In this document: piece after piece, positions 25,101 through 33,699 of the stretch
Layout: each line of letters begins with the position of its first letter
Position numbering within the stretch: position 1 is the stretch's first letter
Origin: an uncultured Winogradskyella sp.
Lineage (GTDB): Bacteria > Bacteroidota > Bacteroidia > Flavobacteriales > Flavobacteriaceae
NCBI RefSeq assembly: GCF_947498005.1
Contig: NZ_CANMIW010000009.1
Location: 1 to 64,000, forward strand
Length of the DNA stretch: 64,000 nt
Reading direction: 5' to 3'
Program-made: the position numbers and the translations under genes
The notes under the pieces: generated by a model
What the model was told of the DNA's origin: nothing
What the model saw: the letters and a program-made list of their open reading frames with translations, nothing else
The model's database searches: none

Positions 25101-26111
25101 ATGAAAAGTAAAATTATAGATAATATAAATATTTGGCTCCTCCTTATTTCATTTATAGTGGCTATATATTTACCCTTTGAACTTTTTTTATTTTCGTATG
25201 CATTTCTAGGGCCATTGCATTATTTAACTGAAATCAATTGGTTAGATGATAAAAGATATTTTATAAAGTCTAAGTCTCAAGGTTATAAAATATTCATAGT
25301 TTTTGCTATCATTATTGCAATTTATCCACTTATAAAATATCTAGAATTAACAGTTACAGGAAATTTAAAAACCGTAGTTGAGTTTCTGGGTTCTCAGAAA
25401 AATATAATTTTAATCTCAGGTTTTGTTTTTTCTATTAGTCTTATATTTTTCACAAAGCTGAAGCACATTTTATTGGCCTTTTGCTTTAGTGTTTTATTCT
25501 CAATAATCAGTGATTATTATATACCCAAGATTATAATAATTCTCGCTGTTTTCTTGCCAACATTGTTACATGTTTATGTGTTTACGTTGCTTTTTATGAT
25601 TTACGGACAGTTAAAAACTAAAAACAAAGCAGGCATAGTTAGTATTATATTTTTAAGTATTGCGCCAATTGTAATTCTATTTTTAAATGTAAATCCTGAA
25701 AATTATGTGATTTCAGATTTTGTAAAAAGCACCTTTACAAGTAGCGGATTTGTATCTGTAAATAATAGTATAGCAAGTTTATTTGGCGATAGTTATAATT
25801 ACAAATTAATCTCTGTAATTGGTGTGAAAATTCAAATTTTCATAGCATTTGCATATACATATCATTATTTAAATTGGTTTTCTAAAACGTCAATTATAGG
25901 TTGGAAATCAAGTATAACAAGTACAAGGATGAAATACATTGTGTTCTTTTGGATAGCGTCAGTTGGTCTATATCTGTACGACTATGTAACAGGTTTAATA
26001 GCCTTGTTTTTTCTTAGTTTACTACATGTGGTTTTGGAGTTTCCTTTGAACCTAACTACGATAAGGGAAATTGTTTTAGCAAGTGTACAAAAGATTAAAA
26101 AACCAAACTAA
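25101..26111 (+). CDS. Multi-pass membrane protein of unknown function
   Basis: 336 residues, strongly hydrophobic, about nine predicted membrane helices. I do not recognise the family with certainty. Histidines recur at helix ends or inside helices: FLGPLHYLTEI, LPTLLHVYVFT, AYTYHYLNWFS and LLHVVLEFP. That spacing is reminiscent of membrane enzymes that hold a metal with scattered His residues, but no known signature is complete. It has its own promoter and lies after the TonB receptor terminator, so it need not belong to the NRPS cluster. Its 3' end overlaps the convergent histidine kinase gene by 17 bp. Confidence 0.7.
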   Translation: MKSKIIDNINIWLLLISFIVAIYLPFELFLFSYAFLGPLHYLTEINWLDDKRYFIKSKSQGYKIFIVFAIIIAIYPLIKYLELTVTGNLKTVVEFLGSQKNIILISGFVFSISLIFFTKLKHILLAFCFSVLFSIISDYYIPKIIIILAVFLPTLLHVYVFTLLFMIYGQLKTKNKAGIVSIIFLSIAPIVILFLNVNPENYVISDFVKSTFTSSGFVSVNNSIASLFGDSYNYKLISVIGVKIQIFIAFAYTYHYLNWFSKTSIIGWKSSITSTRMKYIVFFWIASVGLYLYDYVTGLIALFFLSLLHVVLEFPLNLTTIREIVLASVQKIKKPN

Positions 26112-27438
26112 AAACAGAGCCTTCGCCTTCTATACTTTTTACAATAATTCTGCCTTTATGAAGTAGCATAATCTGCTTACAAAGACTTAAACCTATGCCA
26201 CTGCCTGTCGTTTTACTTGTAAAGAAAGGAATAAAAATATTTTCTAAAATATCTTGTGGAATACCAGAGCCGTTATCAAAAACTTTAATCACAATATCTC
26301 TATTAGGGTTTTGAGAAGCTATAATTTTTATTTCAGGATTTTCAGAATTTTTGCAAGCATCAACAGCGTTTAAAATTAAATTAATCAAAACCTGTTCAAT
26401 AAGATGTGTGTCAATATCGAGCGCTAATTTTGGAGACGTGATTTTAAATTTTATTTCAATATGTTTCGCTTTTATAGAAGGTTCCATAAGTCGCTGAATA
26501 TTATCAAATAAGTCTTCGACTTTTACACTTTGTAAATTAAGATGCGTTACTTTGCTTAAACTTCGGTACGTTTTAGCAAATTTTAAAAGCCCTTCACTTC
26601 GATTTTTAATCGTTTTTACGCCAGCATTTAAATCTTCTAATTCTAATGAAGCTTCATCAGGTTGTTCTATAGCAAGTTGTAAATTTTTCTGAAGTGTATC
26701 TGCTAAGGAAGAAATTGGCGTAATTGAATTCATGATTTCATGGGTCATTACACTTAGTAGTTTTTTCCAAGATTCAGATTCGTTTTTATTTAATGTATTG
26801 TCAATATCTTGAATCACAACAAGCTTAAAAGCATCATCTTCAACTTGAAAAACCGTATCTGAAATAAGTATTTTTATACTCTCATTTTGAAGCGCTATAG
26901 AAATAGAATCTGGTTCTCTATGATAAGTTTCAAAAATAGTATTGAAAAGTTCTGGTTTTCTGTTCTCAACAAACCTAATATTCTTAAAAGAGGGTATATC
27001 TAAGATGTCGCCAAATGAATCATTGCTCCAAAGAACATCGCCAGATTCTAAATTATAAGCTATAATTCCGATATCTACCATTTCTAAAATCTTTTGTAAG
27101 TAGACATATTGCGCTTGATTCTGCGAATTGATTTCTTTTATGGTTCTGTTAATCTCATTAAATCCTGTATAAAGAAAACGAATATCTTTAGGACCTCTAT
27201 CTTCTGGAAACCATCTTGAAAAATCTCGATATTTTACGGCTTCAAAAAAATCATCCATGGCTACAAAACGTCGTTTTACAAATGTGTACGTATTTATGAG
27301 TAAATAAAGAATAACAAGACCTGAAACAACAGAATATGCTGTCTCGTTTTTGAAAATAGTGTAAGCTAAAGTTAGAATGGAACCAACAATAAGTGCAATT
27401 CTGAAAAACAGTTTAAAGATGTATGTTCTATAATTCAT
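26095..27438 (-). CDS. Membrane-bound sensor histidine kinase
   Basis: 447 residues with two membrane helices at the N-terminus (about 10-28 and 35-52), a PAS-like region (about 110-215) and a kinase core. The H-box is [11 protein letters not shown] with phosphorylated His233, followed by the N-box [12 protein letters not shown] and the G motifs DNGSGIP and GSGIGLSL. It overlaps the response regulator gene by 11 bp, so the two are translated together and form one two-component system, most likely acting on the sigma-54-like promoters of the adjacent export operons. It has almost no extracytoplasmic part, so the signal is likely sensed in the membrane or cytoplasm. Confidence 0.9.
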   Translation of the reverse strand: MNYRTYIFKLFFRIALIVGSILTLAYTIFKNETAYSVVSGLVILYLLINTYTFVKRRFVAMDDFFEAVKYRDFSRWFPEDRGPKDIRFLYTGFNEINRTIKEINSQNQAQYVYLQKILEMVDIGIIAYNLESGDVLWSNDSFGDILDIPSFKNIRFVENRKPELFNTIFETYHREPDSISIALQNESIKILISDTVFQVEDDAFKLVVIQDIDNTLNKNESESWKKLLSVMTHEIMNSITPISSLADTLQKNLQLAIEQPDEASLELEDLNAGVKTIKNRSEGLLKFAKTYRSLSKVTHLNLQSVKVEDLFDNIQRLMEPSIKAKHIEIKFKITSPKLALDIDTHLIEQVLINLILNAVDACKNSENPEIKIIASQNPNRDIVIKVFDNGSGIPQDILENIFIPFFTSKTTGSGIGLSLCKQIMLLHKGRIIVKSIEGEGSVFSLVF

Positions 27439-28780
27439 ACTTCTCTAATCGTCTATACAATGCAGCTCTAGTGATGCCAAGTTCTTTAGCAGATTTAGAA
27501 ACGTTGCCTTTATTTTTTTCGAGCACAGTTAATATGGCGTTTTTTTCTATATCATCTAGATTTAAACTTTTGGTTTCAAAATTGGAAGTCGTCGTGGAAC
27601 GTTCAATAGATGAAAACACTAAATCTTCAGGTTTTAAAATAGTGCCATCCGTCATTATTACGGCACGTTCTAAAACATATTGAAGCTCTCTTACGTTACC
27701 TGGAAAGTCATGCTTTTTTAATTTTGAAATAAAGCCAGTATCAAAAGAAAAAGCACTCTTATTATACTTTTCTGCATATAACGACACAAAATGATGTGCT
27801 AATTCTGTAATATCAGTACCACGATCTCTTAAAGGTGGAACTATAATATCAACAGTATTAATTCTATAGATTAAATCTTTTCTAAATTTATTTTCATCCG
27901 CCAATACTTTTGGGTCAATATTGGTTGCACAAATTAACCTAATATCAATAGGAACTGGCACGTTAGAGCCCAAAGGCGTGACCTGTCTATTTTGTAAAAC
28001 GGTTAATAGTCTTACTTGTTGATTTAGCGAAATGTTTCCAATTTCATCTAAAAATAGTGTGCCACCATTGGCAGCTTCAAATCGTCCTTTTCTATCTTCT
28101 CTAGCGTCCGTAAATGCACCTTTTTTATAACCAAATAATTCACTTTCAAAAAGTGATGCTGTTAATGCGCCCACATCTACTTTAATAAAAGGTTGATTTT
28201 TTCTGTTAGAATTATCATGTAATGCTCTAGCAATTAAATCTTTTCCGGTACCATTTTCGCCGAGAACTAAAACATTAGCATCTGTAGGAGCTACTTTTTT
28301 TAGTTTAACAAAAACATCATCCATTACATCGCTGTCTCCAATGATTTCGACAGAATTAGAGCTGAGTTGTTCTTTTTTAGAACTGGTAGATTTTTTTTTG
28401 CTTAATATAGTCGTAATGGTGTCTACAATCTTTTCATTTTTCCAAGGCTTCATTAAAAAGTCTGAAGCACCTTCTTTTAATCCGCGTATAGCTAAATCAA
28501 TATCAGCATAAGCTGTCATTAAAATTACAGAAGTTTCAGGTTTTTGTTTTTTGATTTTGTTTAACCAAAATATGCCTTCATTACCAGTATTAACTAGACC
28601 ATTAAAATTCATGTCTAATATGATAATGTCATATGTGGTACGTTCAATTTGCGACGTAATATTACTAGGATTCTTTTCTGTTACCACTTCTTTAACCAGT
28701 GGTTTTAGTAATAAACGTAGTGCTGTTAAGACATCAACATCATCATCTATAACTAATATTGTAGCGTTTTTTAATACCAT
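27428..28780 (-). CDS. NtrC-family sigma-54-dependent response regulator
   Basis: 450 residues: receiver domain with phosphorylated Asp56 (IIILDMNFNG), AAA+ domain with Walker A GENGTGKD and FLDEIGN, and a Fis-type helix-turn-helix at the end (GNVSKSAKELGITRAALYRRL). The sigma-54-contacting loop reads GAFTDA instead of the usual GAFTGA. It is divergent from the export operon starting at 28988; the 207-bp gap holds two dyads and a -24/-12-like element. Inferred role: with the kinase encoded by the overlapping gene, activate both export operons. Confidence 0.92.
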   Translation of the reverse strand: MVLKNATILVIDDDVDVLTALRLLLKPLVKEVVTEKNPSNITSQIERTTYDIIILDMNFNGLVNTGNEGIFWLNKIKKQKPETSVILMTAYADIDLAIRGLKEGASDFLMKPWKNEKIVDTITTILSKKKSTSSKKEQLSSNSVEIIGDSDVMDDVFVKLKKVAPTDANVLVLGENGTGKDLIARALHDNSNRKNQPFIKVDVGALTASLFESELFGYKKGAFTDAREDRKGRFEAANGGTLFLDEIGNISLNQQVRLLTVLQNRQVTPLGSNVPVPIDIRLICATNIDPKVLADENKFRKDLIYRINTVDIIVPPLRDRGTDITELAHHFVSLYAEKYNKSAFSFDTGFISKLKKHDFPGNVRELQYVLERAVIMTDGTILKPEDLVFSSIERSTTTSNFETKSLNLDDIEKNAILTVLEKNKGNVSKSAKELGITRAALYRRLEKYEL

Positions 28781-28850
28781 CCTTACAATATTACGATTTT
28801 ATCTTCGGCTTATAAAAATTACAAAACCTAAATTTTTCTTCAGTTAAAAA

Positions 28851-28890
28851 GTGTGCATTTCCGAACATAAAGTGTATCAAAAACGGACAC
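28851..28890 (+). promoter_or_regulatory. Paired dyads upstream of export operon 1, candidate activator sites
   Basis: Two imperfect dyads, 28851-28867 (GTGTGC...GAACA) and 28872-28890 (GTGTATC...GGACAC), have centres 22 bp apart, about two helical turns. The second is centred 75 bp before the -12 AC of the promoter. The same arrangement with related half-sites recurs before the second operon, as expected for enhancer sites of the adjacent NtrC-type regulator. Confidence 0.65.
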
Positions 28891-28942
28891 TTATTAATTT
28901 TTAAAATTATTTAAATTATTGATTTTCAATTGGTTGTTGTTT

Positions 28943-28958
28943 TGGCATCATCTTCACT
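28943..28958 (+). promoter_or_regulatory. Sigma-54-like promoter of export operon 1
   Basis: TGGCATCATCTTCACT has the -24 GG followed after exactly 10 bp by AC, where the canonical -12 dinucleotide is GC. An almost identical sequence stands before the second operon at 41109. The predicted start is near 28969, 19 bp before the adaptor ATG. Confidence 0.62.
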
Positions 28959-28987
28959 ATATAAAGAGTATAAATCAAAAATTAACA

Positions 28988-30238
28988 ATGGACGTTCCAA
29001 TACAAAAGAAAAAATTTTCAAATCAAAAGTTAGGACTCATTCTAGGAGTTATAGCAATTATAGCCTTAATAGTATATGTTATTTATCAAACTTCAGGCGG
29101 TTCAAAATTAAATGTAAATAAGGAACGAATTTCAATAAATACAGTTACTAATGATGTGTTTCAAGAAAATATTCCTGTAAATGGTATAGTGCTTCCTATC
29201 ACTACAATCTACTTAGATGCTTTAGAAGGTGGACGTGTTGAAGAGAAGTTTGTTGAAGATGGAGCAATGCTAAAAAAAGGTGAGCCTATTTTGCGTTTAT
29301 CTAATACAGATTTAGAATTGACTTTAGTTAACCAAGAAACTTCAGTGTATAATCTGTTAACGCAAATGCAAATTTCGCAAAATGCAGCACGCCAAAATAC
29401 CATTAATAGACAAAATCAATTTACTGATGTTGAAAATAGTTTGATTGAAGCTGAGCGAGTTTATAATTTAAACAAGCGTTTGTATGATAAAGGTGCTATT
29501 GGTAGAATGGATTATGAGTCTTCAGAGAATAATTATAAGTATCAAAAAGAACGTATGAAACTAGCAAAACAAGTTTTATCTGAGGATACCATTTCATCGC
29601 AATTAGAAGTAAACCAAGCAAAAAACTCGTATGCTAGAACACAAAGTGCTTTAGAATTAATGAGGAAAAAAGTAGGCGATTTGGTGGTACGCGCTCCAAT
29701 TGATGGACAGTTAACATCATTAGATGCAGAAATTGGTCAATCTATAACAAAGGGCACACGATTAGGACAAGTAGATGTTACTAGCGCATTTAAGGTAAGA
29801 GTAGATATTGATGAGCATTATATATCTCGAATTTATAATGGTCAAACAGGCACATTTACCTTAAATAATAAAACCTACACATTAACCATTAAAAAAGTAT
29901 TTACTCAAGTAACCAATGGACGTTTTCAGGTTGATATGAAATTTGAAGGTGATGTGCCAGAAGGCATTAGAAGAGGTCAAAACCTACAGATAAGAGTTGC
30001 ACTAAGCGCAGAAAAAGAAGCTTTGCTGGTTGCTAAAGGAGGGTTTTTTCAGAAAACAGGTGGAAACTGGATTTTTAAAGTCAGTGAAGATGGCACTACT
30101 GCTTATAAAGTGTCAATAAGATTAGGCAGCCAAAACACAGAATATTATGAAGTGTTAGAAGGTTTAAATCCAGGAGATAAGGTGGTAACGTCGAGTTATG
30201 ATTCTTTTGGAGATACAGAAGAATTGATTTTGAAGTAA
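28988..30238 (+). CDS. Periplasmic adaptor (membrane fusion) protein, HlyD/MacA type
   Basis: Bridges the inner-membrane MacB-like permeases and a TolC-type channel. One membrane helix (about 15-35) anchors a periplasmic part with lipoyl/barrel-sandwich halves (GGRVEEKFVEDGAMLKKGEPIL; DLVVRAPIDGQLTSLDAEIGQSI), a coiled-coil hairpin between them and a beta-barrel domain. I chose ATG 28988 (416 residues, MDVPIQKKKF) rather than the upstream in-frame codon at 28919, which would put the promoter inside the gene. First gene of export operon 1. Confidence 0.87.
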   Translation: MDVPIQKKKFSNQKLGLILGVIAIIALIVYVIYQTSGGSKLNVNKERISINTVTNDVFQENIPVNGIVLPITTIYLDALEGGRVEEKFVEDGAMLKKGEPILRLSNTDLELTLVNQETSVYNLLTQMQISQNAARQNTINRQNQFTDVENSLIEAERVYNLNKRLYDKGAIGRMDYESSENNYKYQKERMKLAKQVLSEDTISSQLEVNQAKNSYARTQSALELMRKKVGDLVVRAPIDGQLTSLDAEIGQSITKGTRLGQVDVTSAFKVRVDIDEHYISRIYNGQTGTFTLNNKTYTLTIKKVFTQVTNGRFQVDMKFEGDVPEGIRRGQNLQIRVALSAEKEALLVAKGGFFQKTGGNWIFKVSEDGTTAYKVSIRLGSQNTEYYEVLEGLNPGDKVVTSSYDSFGDTEELILK

Positions 30239-30325
30239 TATTATTCGAATAGTTTGTACCCTTCTGGCGACTTTAGGTGTGTTTTCAAACTTATTAATAT
30301 ATAAATAAAAGCTAACTAAAAACAG

Positions 30326-30345
30326 ATTCCTGCCTTCGTAGGAAT
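30326..30345. repeat. Small REP-like palindrome
   Basis: ATTCCT and AGGAAT flank GCCTTCGT in the 123-bp gap between the adaptor and ATPase genes. This type of small intergenic palindrome is common in flavobacterial genomes; it lacks a T-run and is unlikely to terminate transcription. Confidence 0.45.
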
Positions 30346-30361
30346 AACAAAAAAGAATAAA

Positions 30362-31039
30362 ATGATACAGATTAAAGACTTAGAGAAATTTTATAAAACG
30401 GAAGAAGTCCAAACCATTGCATTAAATAAGTTGTCATTTGGTGTAAAGGAAGGCGAGTTTGTAGCCATAATGGGACCATCTGGTTGTGGTAAATCTACTT
30501 TACTAAATATACTTGGATTACTCGATGATCCTGATGGTGGAAGTTTTGTGTTCAATGGAACTGAAGTTGCAGGTTATAACGAACGTAAAAGGTCTGAACT
30601 TAGAAAGCACAATATTGGTTTTGTTTTTCAAAGTTTTAATCTTATTGATGAGCTTACGGTTTTCGAGAACGTAGAGTTGCCATTGATTTATACAGGTGTA
30701 AAACCAGCAGAACGCAAAAAACAAGTCGAAGCGGTTTTAGAAAAAATGCAAATAATGCATCGTAGAAATCACTTTCCACAACAATTATCTGGTGGTCAAC
30801 AACAACGCGTCGCTGTAGCTAGAGCTGTAGTTAATAAACCAAAATTAATCCTTGCCGATGAGCCAACTGGTAACTTAGATAGCACTAATGGTAATGAAGT
30901 TATGGATTTGTTAATAGATCTAAACGAAGCAGGTACAACTATAATTATGGTTACACACAGTGAGCATGATGCCAAATATAGCCATCGTATTATTAGAATG
31001 TTAGATGGACAAAAAGTGACAGAAAATGTTTTAGCATAA
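30362..31039 (+). CDS. ABC transporter ATPase, MacB/LolD type
   Basis: 225 residues. Walker A GPSGCGKST, signature LSGGQQQRVAVARA, Walker B LILADEPTGNLDS and the switch His in VTHSEHD are all intact. It should power the MacB-like FtsX-type permeases encoded just downstream. Unlike MacB proper, the ATPase is a separate protein from the permease. It is 123 bp after the adaptor gene. Confidence 0.92.
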   Translation: MIQIKDLEKFYKTEEVQTIALNKLSFGVKEGEFVAIMGPSGCGKSTLLNILGLLDDPDGGSFVFNGTEVAGYNERKRSELRKHNIGFVFQSFNLIDELTVFENVELPLIYTGVKPAERKKQVEAVLEKMQIMHRRNHFPQQLSGGQQQRVAVARAVVNKPKLILADEPTGNLDSTNGNEVMDLLIDLNEAGTTIIMVTHSEHDAKYSHRIIRMLDGQKVTENVLA

Positions 31040-31066
31040 TAAAATTCATCAATCAAGAAACGAACG

Positions 31067-31090
31067 ATCAATCAATCAATCAATCAATCA
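31067..31090. repeat. ATCA microsatellite, six copies
   Basis: Six perfect tandem copies of ATCA lie in the 208-bp gap between the ATPase and the first permease gene; single ATCA units are scattered further along the same gap. Slippage here could change the gap length but not a reading frame. Confidence 0.9.
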
Positions 31091-31099
31091 GGTGGAAAG

Positions 31100-31152
31100 C
31101 ACTTCAGTATAACACGTAACCAACCAAAAAATCAATCAACGATACTGAAGTG
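31100..31152. repeat. Inverted repeat in the ATPase-permease gap
   Basis: CACTTCAGTAT (31100-31110) and ATACTGAAGTG (31142-31152) are perfect 11-bp arms separated by 31 nt. In the mRNA this would form a stem-loop within the operon, perhaps a processing or stability element. No T-run follows. Confidence 0.6.
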
Positions 31153-31247
31153 TTGAAACCAAACCAGCCTACTGGCAGGCAAGTCAATCAAATCAAACAG
31201 ATGTTGAAATCTATTCAACACAAAGCGAACAGTAATTACTAGAACTT

Positions 31248-33647
31248 ATGCTTAAAAATTATTTCAAAATAGCATTCAGAAACCTTATTAAAAATAAGGT
31301 GTATTCATTCATTAATATATTCGGTTTAGCCATTGGTATGGCTGCGACAATATTAATTGGATTGTGGGTTGCAGATGAGCTTACTTACGATGATCATTTT
31401 AGTAATAAAGCAACTATAGCTCAGGTTTTTCAAAGCCAAACAATGAACAATAATATTGGTACAAGTCCTGCAATTCCTAGACCATTAGAGTTTGCGTTAC
31501 GTCAAGATTATGCTGATAATTTTAAGCATATTGTTATGGCATCTTGGGAGCAACCACGTTATCTAAAATATGGGGAAACCAATATTTATAGAAAAGGAAA
31601 TGCAATGCAAGAAGGAGCACCAGACCTTTTAGACTTAGAAATTATTGCAGGAGTAAAAAACGGACTTAAAGAGAAGAACGCAATTATGCTGTCAGAATCT
31701 GCTGCAAAGTCGCTATTTGGAAACGTAACTGCACTAGGTAAAATCATTACAGTAAATAATGAGCATGAATTGGAAGTAACAGCTATTTACAAGGATATTC
31801 CTATTAATAACTCTTTCAACGAAATGGAATATATTATTCCATGGAAACATTATGTGACGACTCAAGAGTGGTTAGAGCGGTCAAAAGAATCTTGGGACAA
31901 TAATTCATTTCAATTATTTGTTCAGATTAATGAGAATATTACAATGGATGCTGTGACGGCAAAAATTATTAATGTAAAAAAGAAGGCATCGCCAACTACT
32001 GCAGAGTTTAACCCACAGTTATTTCTATTGCCAATGAAAGATTGGTATTTAAGAAGTGATTTTGAAAACGGCTTACAATCAGGAGGACGTATTGAAAACG
32101 TATGGCTTTTTGGTATAATTGGTTTGTTTGTTTTGTTACTAGCATGTATCAATTTTGTAAATCTAAGTACAGCACGTTCTGAAAAAAGAGCTACCGAAGT
32201 AGGTATTAGAAAAGCGATTGGTTCGCAACGTGGTCAGCTAATTTTTCAATTTCTAAGCGAGTCTTTTTTAATTGTGATATTATCGTTTATAGTTGCGCTT
32301 GGTATTGTGATGTTGTTTTTAAATGGATTTAACAATTTGGCGAGTAAAGCAATTGTATTTCCTTGGAGCAATTTACAGTTTTGGCTATTATCAATTGTAT
32401 TTATAGTAGTTACTGCTTTTTTAGCTGGAAGTTATCCTGCCTTATACTTGTCATCATTCAACCCAGTTACTGTATTAAAAGGCACCTTTAAAGCTGGTCG
32501 CTTTGCGTCTTTACCTCGTAAGGTTTTGGTTGTTGCTCAATTTACAATTTCGGCAGCATTAATAATAGGTACGCTTGTGGTTATGAATCAAATTCAATTT
32601 AGTAAGGATAGACCAGTTGGTTATAATAAGAATGGATTAATTCAAATTCCTGTAATGAGTAATCAATTCATTGGTAAAAAGGATCTTTTACGTGAGCAGT
32701 TTATTGCGTCAGGTGGTGCGACTGAAATGGCAGGCACAAGTGGACCAATGACGGAAGTTTGGTCTAATAGATCTGGATATACTTGGGAAGGTAAACCTGC
32801 TGGTTTTCAAGAAGATTTAGCATTTACATCAGTTTCATACGAGTTTGTAGAAACTTTAGGGCTAAATGTAACTGAAGGTCGTGGATTTTCTAGGGAGTTT
32901 GCAACAGATTCTAATGCTGTAATTCTTAATGAAACGGCTGTAAAATATATGGGAATTAAAAACCCAATTGGAAAATACATCAGAGATTCTGATACCGAAG
33001 ATCCTAGTCCTCCTTTAAAAATTGTAGGTGTAGTTGAAGATATGATCATACAATCGCCATATAGCGCAGTAAAACAAGCAATGTACGTTTTTGATAGTGA
33101 TGCTAATGTAGCTTATTATAATGTAAGACTCAACCCTAAAAAAAGCACAAGTCAAAATTTGATATTAATTGAAAATGTATTTAAAAAGAATTTTCCAAAC
33201 ACACCATTCGATTATCAGTTTGTAGATGAAGAGTATGGTGCAAAATTTAAATCTGAAGAACGCATTGCAAGTTTAGCAAGAGTATTTACAGCCTTAGCAA
33301 TATTTATAAGCTGTTTAGGTTTGTTTGGATTGGCATCTTTTGTAGCAGAACAGCGTACTAAAGAAATTGGTGTAAGGAAAGTTTTGGGAGCATCGATTAG
33401 TCAACTTTGGTTATTGCTATCTAAAGACTTTATTACGCTAGTGGTAATCGCACTATTAATCGCTTCTCCAGTGGCCTATTATATTATGGGACAATGGTTG
33501 CAGAAGTTCAGTTATAGAACAACGGTAAGTTGGGATGTGTTTGCTATTGCATGTTTTGGAGCACTAATAATTACATTGATAACAGTAAGTTTTCAAGCTA
33601 TAAAAGCGGCAACGTCTAATCCTGTAAAATCATTGCGTACAGAATAA
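31248..33647 (+). CDS. MacB-like ABC permease (FtsX family), paralogue 1
   Basis: 799 residues: an N-terminal membrane helix (AFRNLIKNKVYSFINIFGLAIGMAAT), a periplasmic MacB-type domain, three helices in the middle, a second periplasmic domain and three C-terminal helices. Conserved FtsX motifs are ATEVGIRKAIGS and KEIGVRKVLGAS. With 800 residues and two periplasmic domains these are fused double permeases typical of Bacteroidota. It is one of five paralogues here, sharing the start (NYFKIAFRN) and end (AIKAATSNPVKSLRTE). Confidence 0.9.
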   Translation: MLKNYFKIAFRNLIKNKVYSFINIFGLAIGMAATILIGLWVADELTYDDHFSNKATIAQVFQSQTMNNNIGTSPAIPRPLEFALRQDYADNFKHIVMASWEQPRYLKYGETNIYRKGNAMQEGAPDLLDLEIIAGVKNGLKEKNAIMLSESAAKSLFGNVTALGKIITVNNEHELEVTAIYKDIPINNSFNEMEYIIPWKHYVTTQEWLERSKESWDNNSFQLFVQINENITMDAVTAKIINVKKKASPTTAEFNPQLFLLPMKDWYLRSDFENGLQSGGRIENVWLFGIIGLFVLLLACINFVNLSTARSEKRATEVGIRKAIGSQRGQLIFQFLSESFLIVILSFIVALGIVMLFLNGFNNLASKAIVFPWSNLQFWLLSIVFIVVTAFLAGSYPALYLSSFNPVTVLKGTFKAGRFASLPRKVLVVAQFTISAALIIGTLVVMNQIQFSKDRPVGYNKNGLIQIPVMSNQFIGKKDLLREQFIASGGATEMAGTSGPMTEVWSNRSGYTWEGKPAGFQEDLAFTSVSYEFVETLGLNVTEGRGFSREFATDSNAVILNETAVKYMGIKNPIGKYIRDSDTEDPSPPLKIVGVVEDMIIQSPYSAVKQAMYVFDSDANVAYYNVRLNPKKSTSQNLILIENVFKKNFPNTPFDYQFVDEEYGAKFKSEERIASLARVFTALAIFISCLGLFGLASFVAEQRTKEIGVRKVLGASISQLWLLLSKDFITLVVIALLIASPVAYYIMGQWLQKFSYRTTVSWDVFAIACFGALIITLITVSFQAIKAATSNPVKSLRTE

Positions 33648-33699
33648 TCATCAATAATCAATCTTTGCTCAATTAATTTGAGTCAAAAAAACGACAATC

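Noticed and set aside
28919-28987. N-terminal extension of the adaptor protein
   Set aside because: It would place the sigma-54-like promoter inside the coding region, and the sequence is unlike other adaptors.
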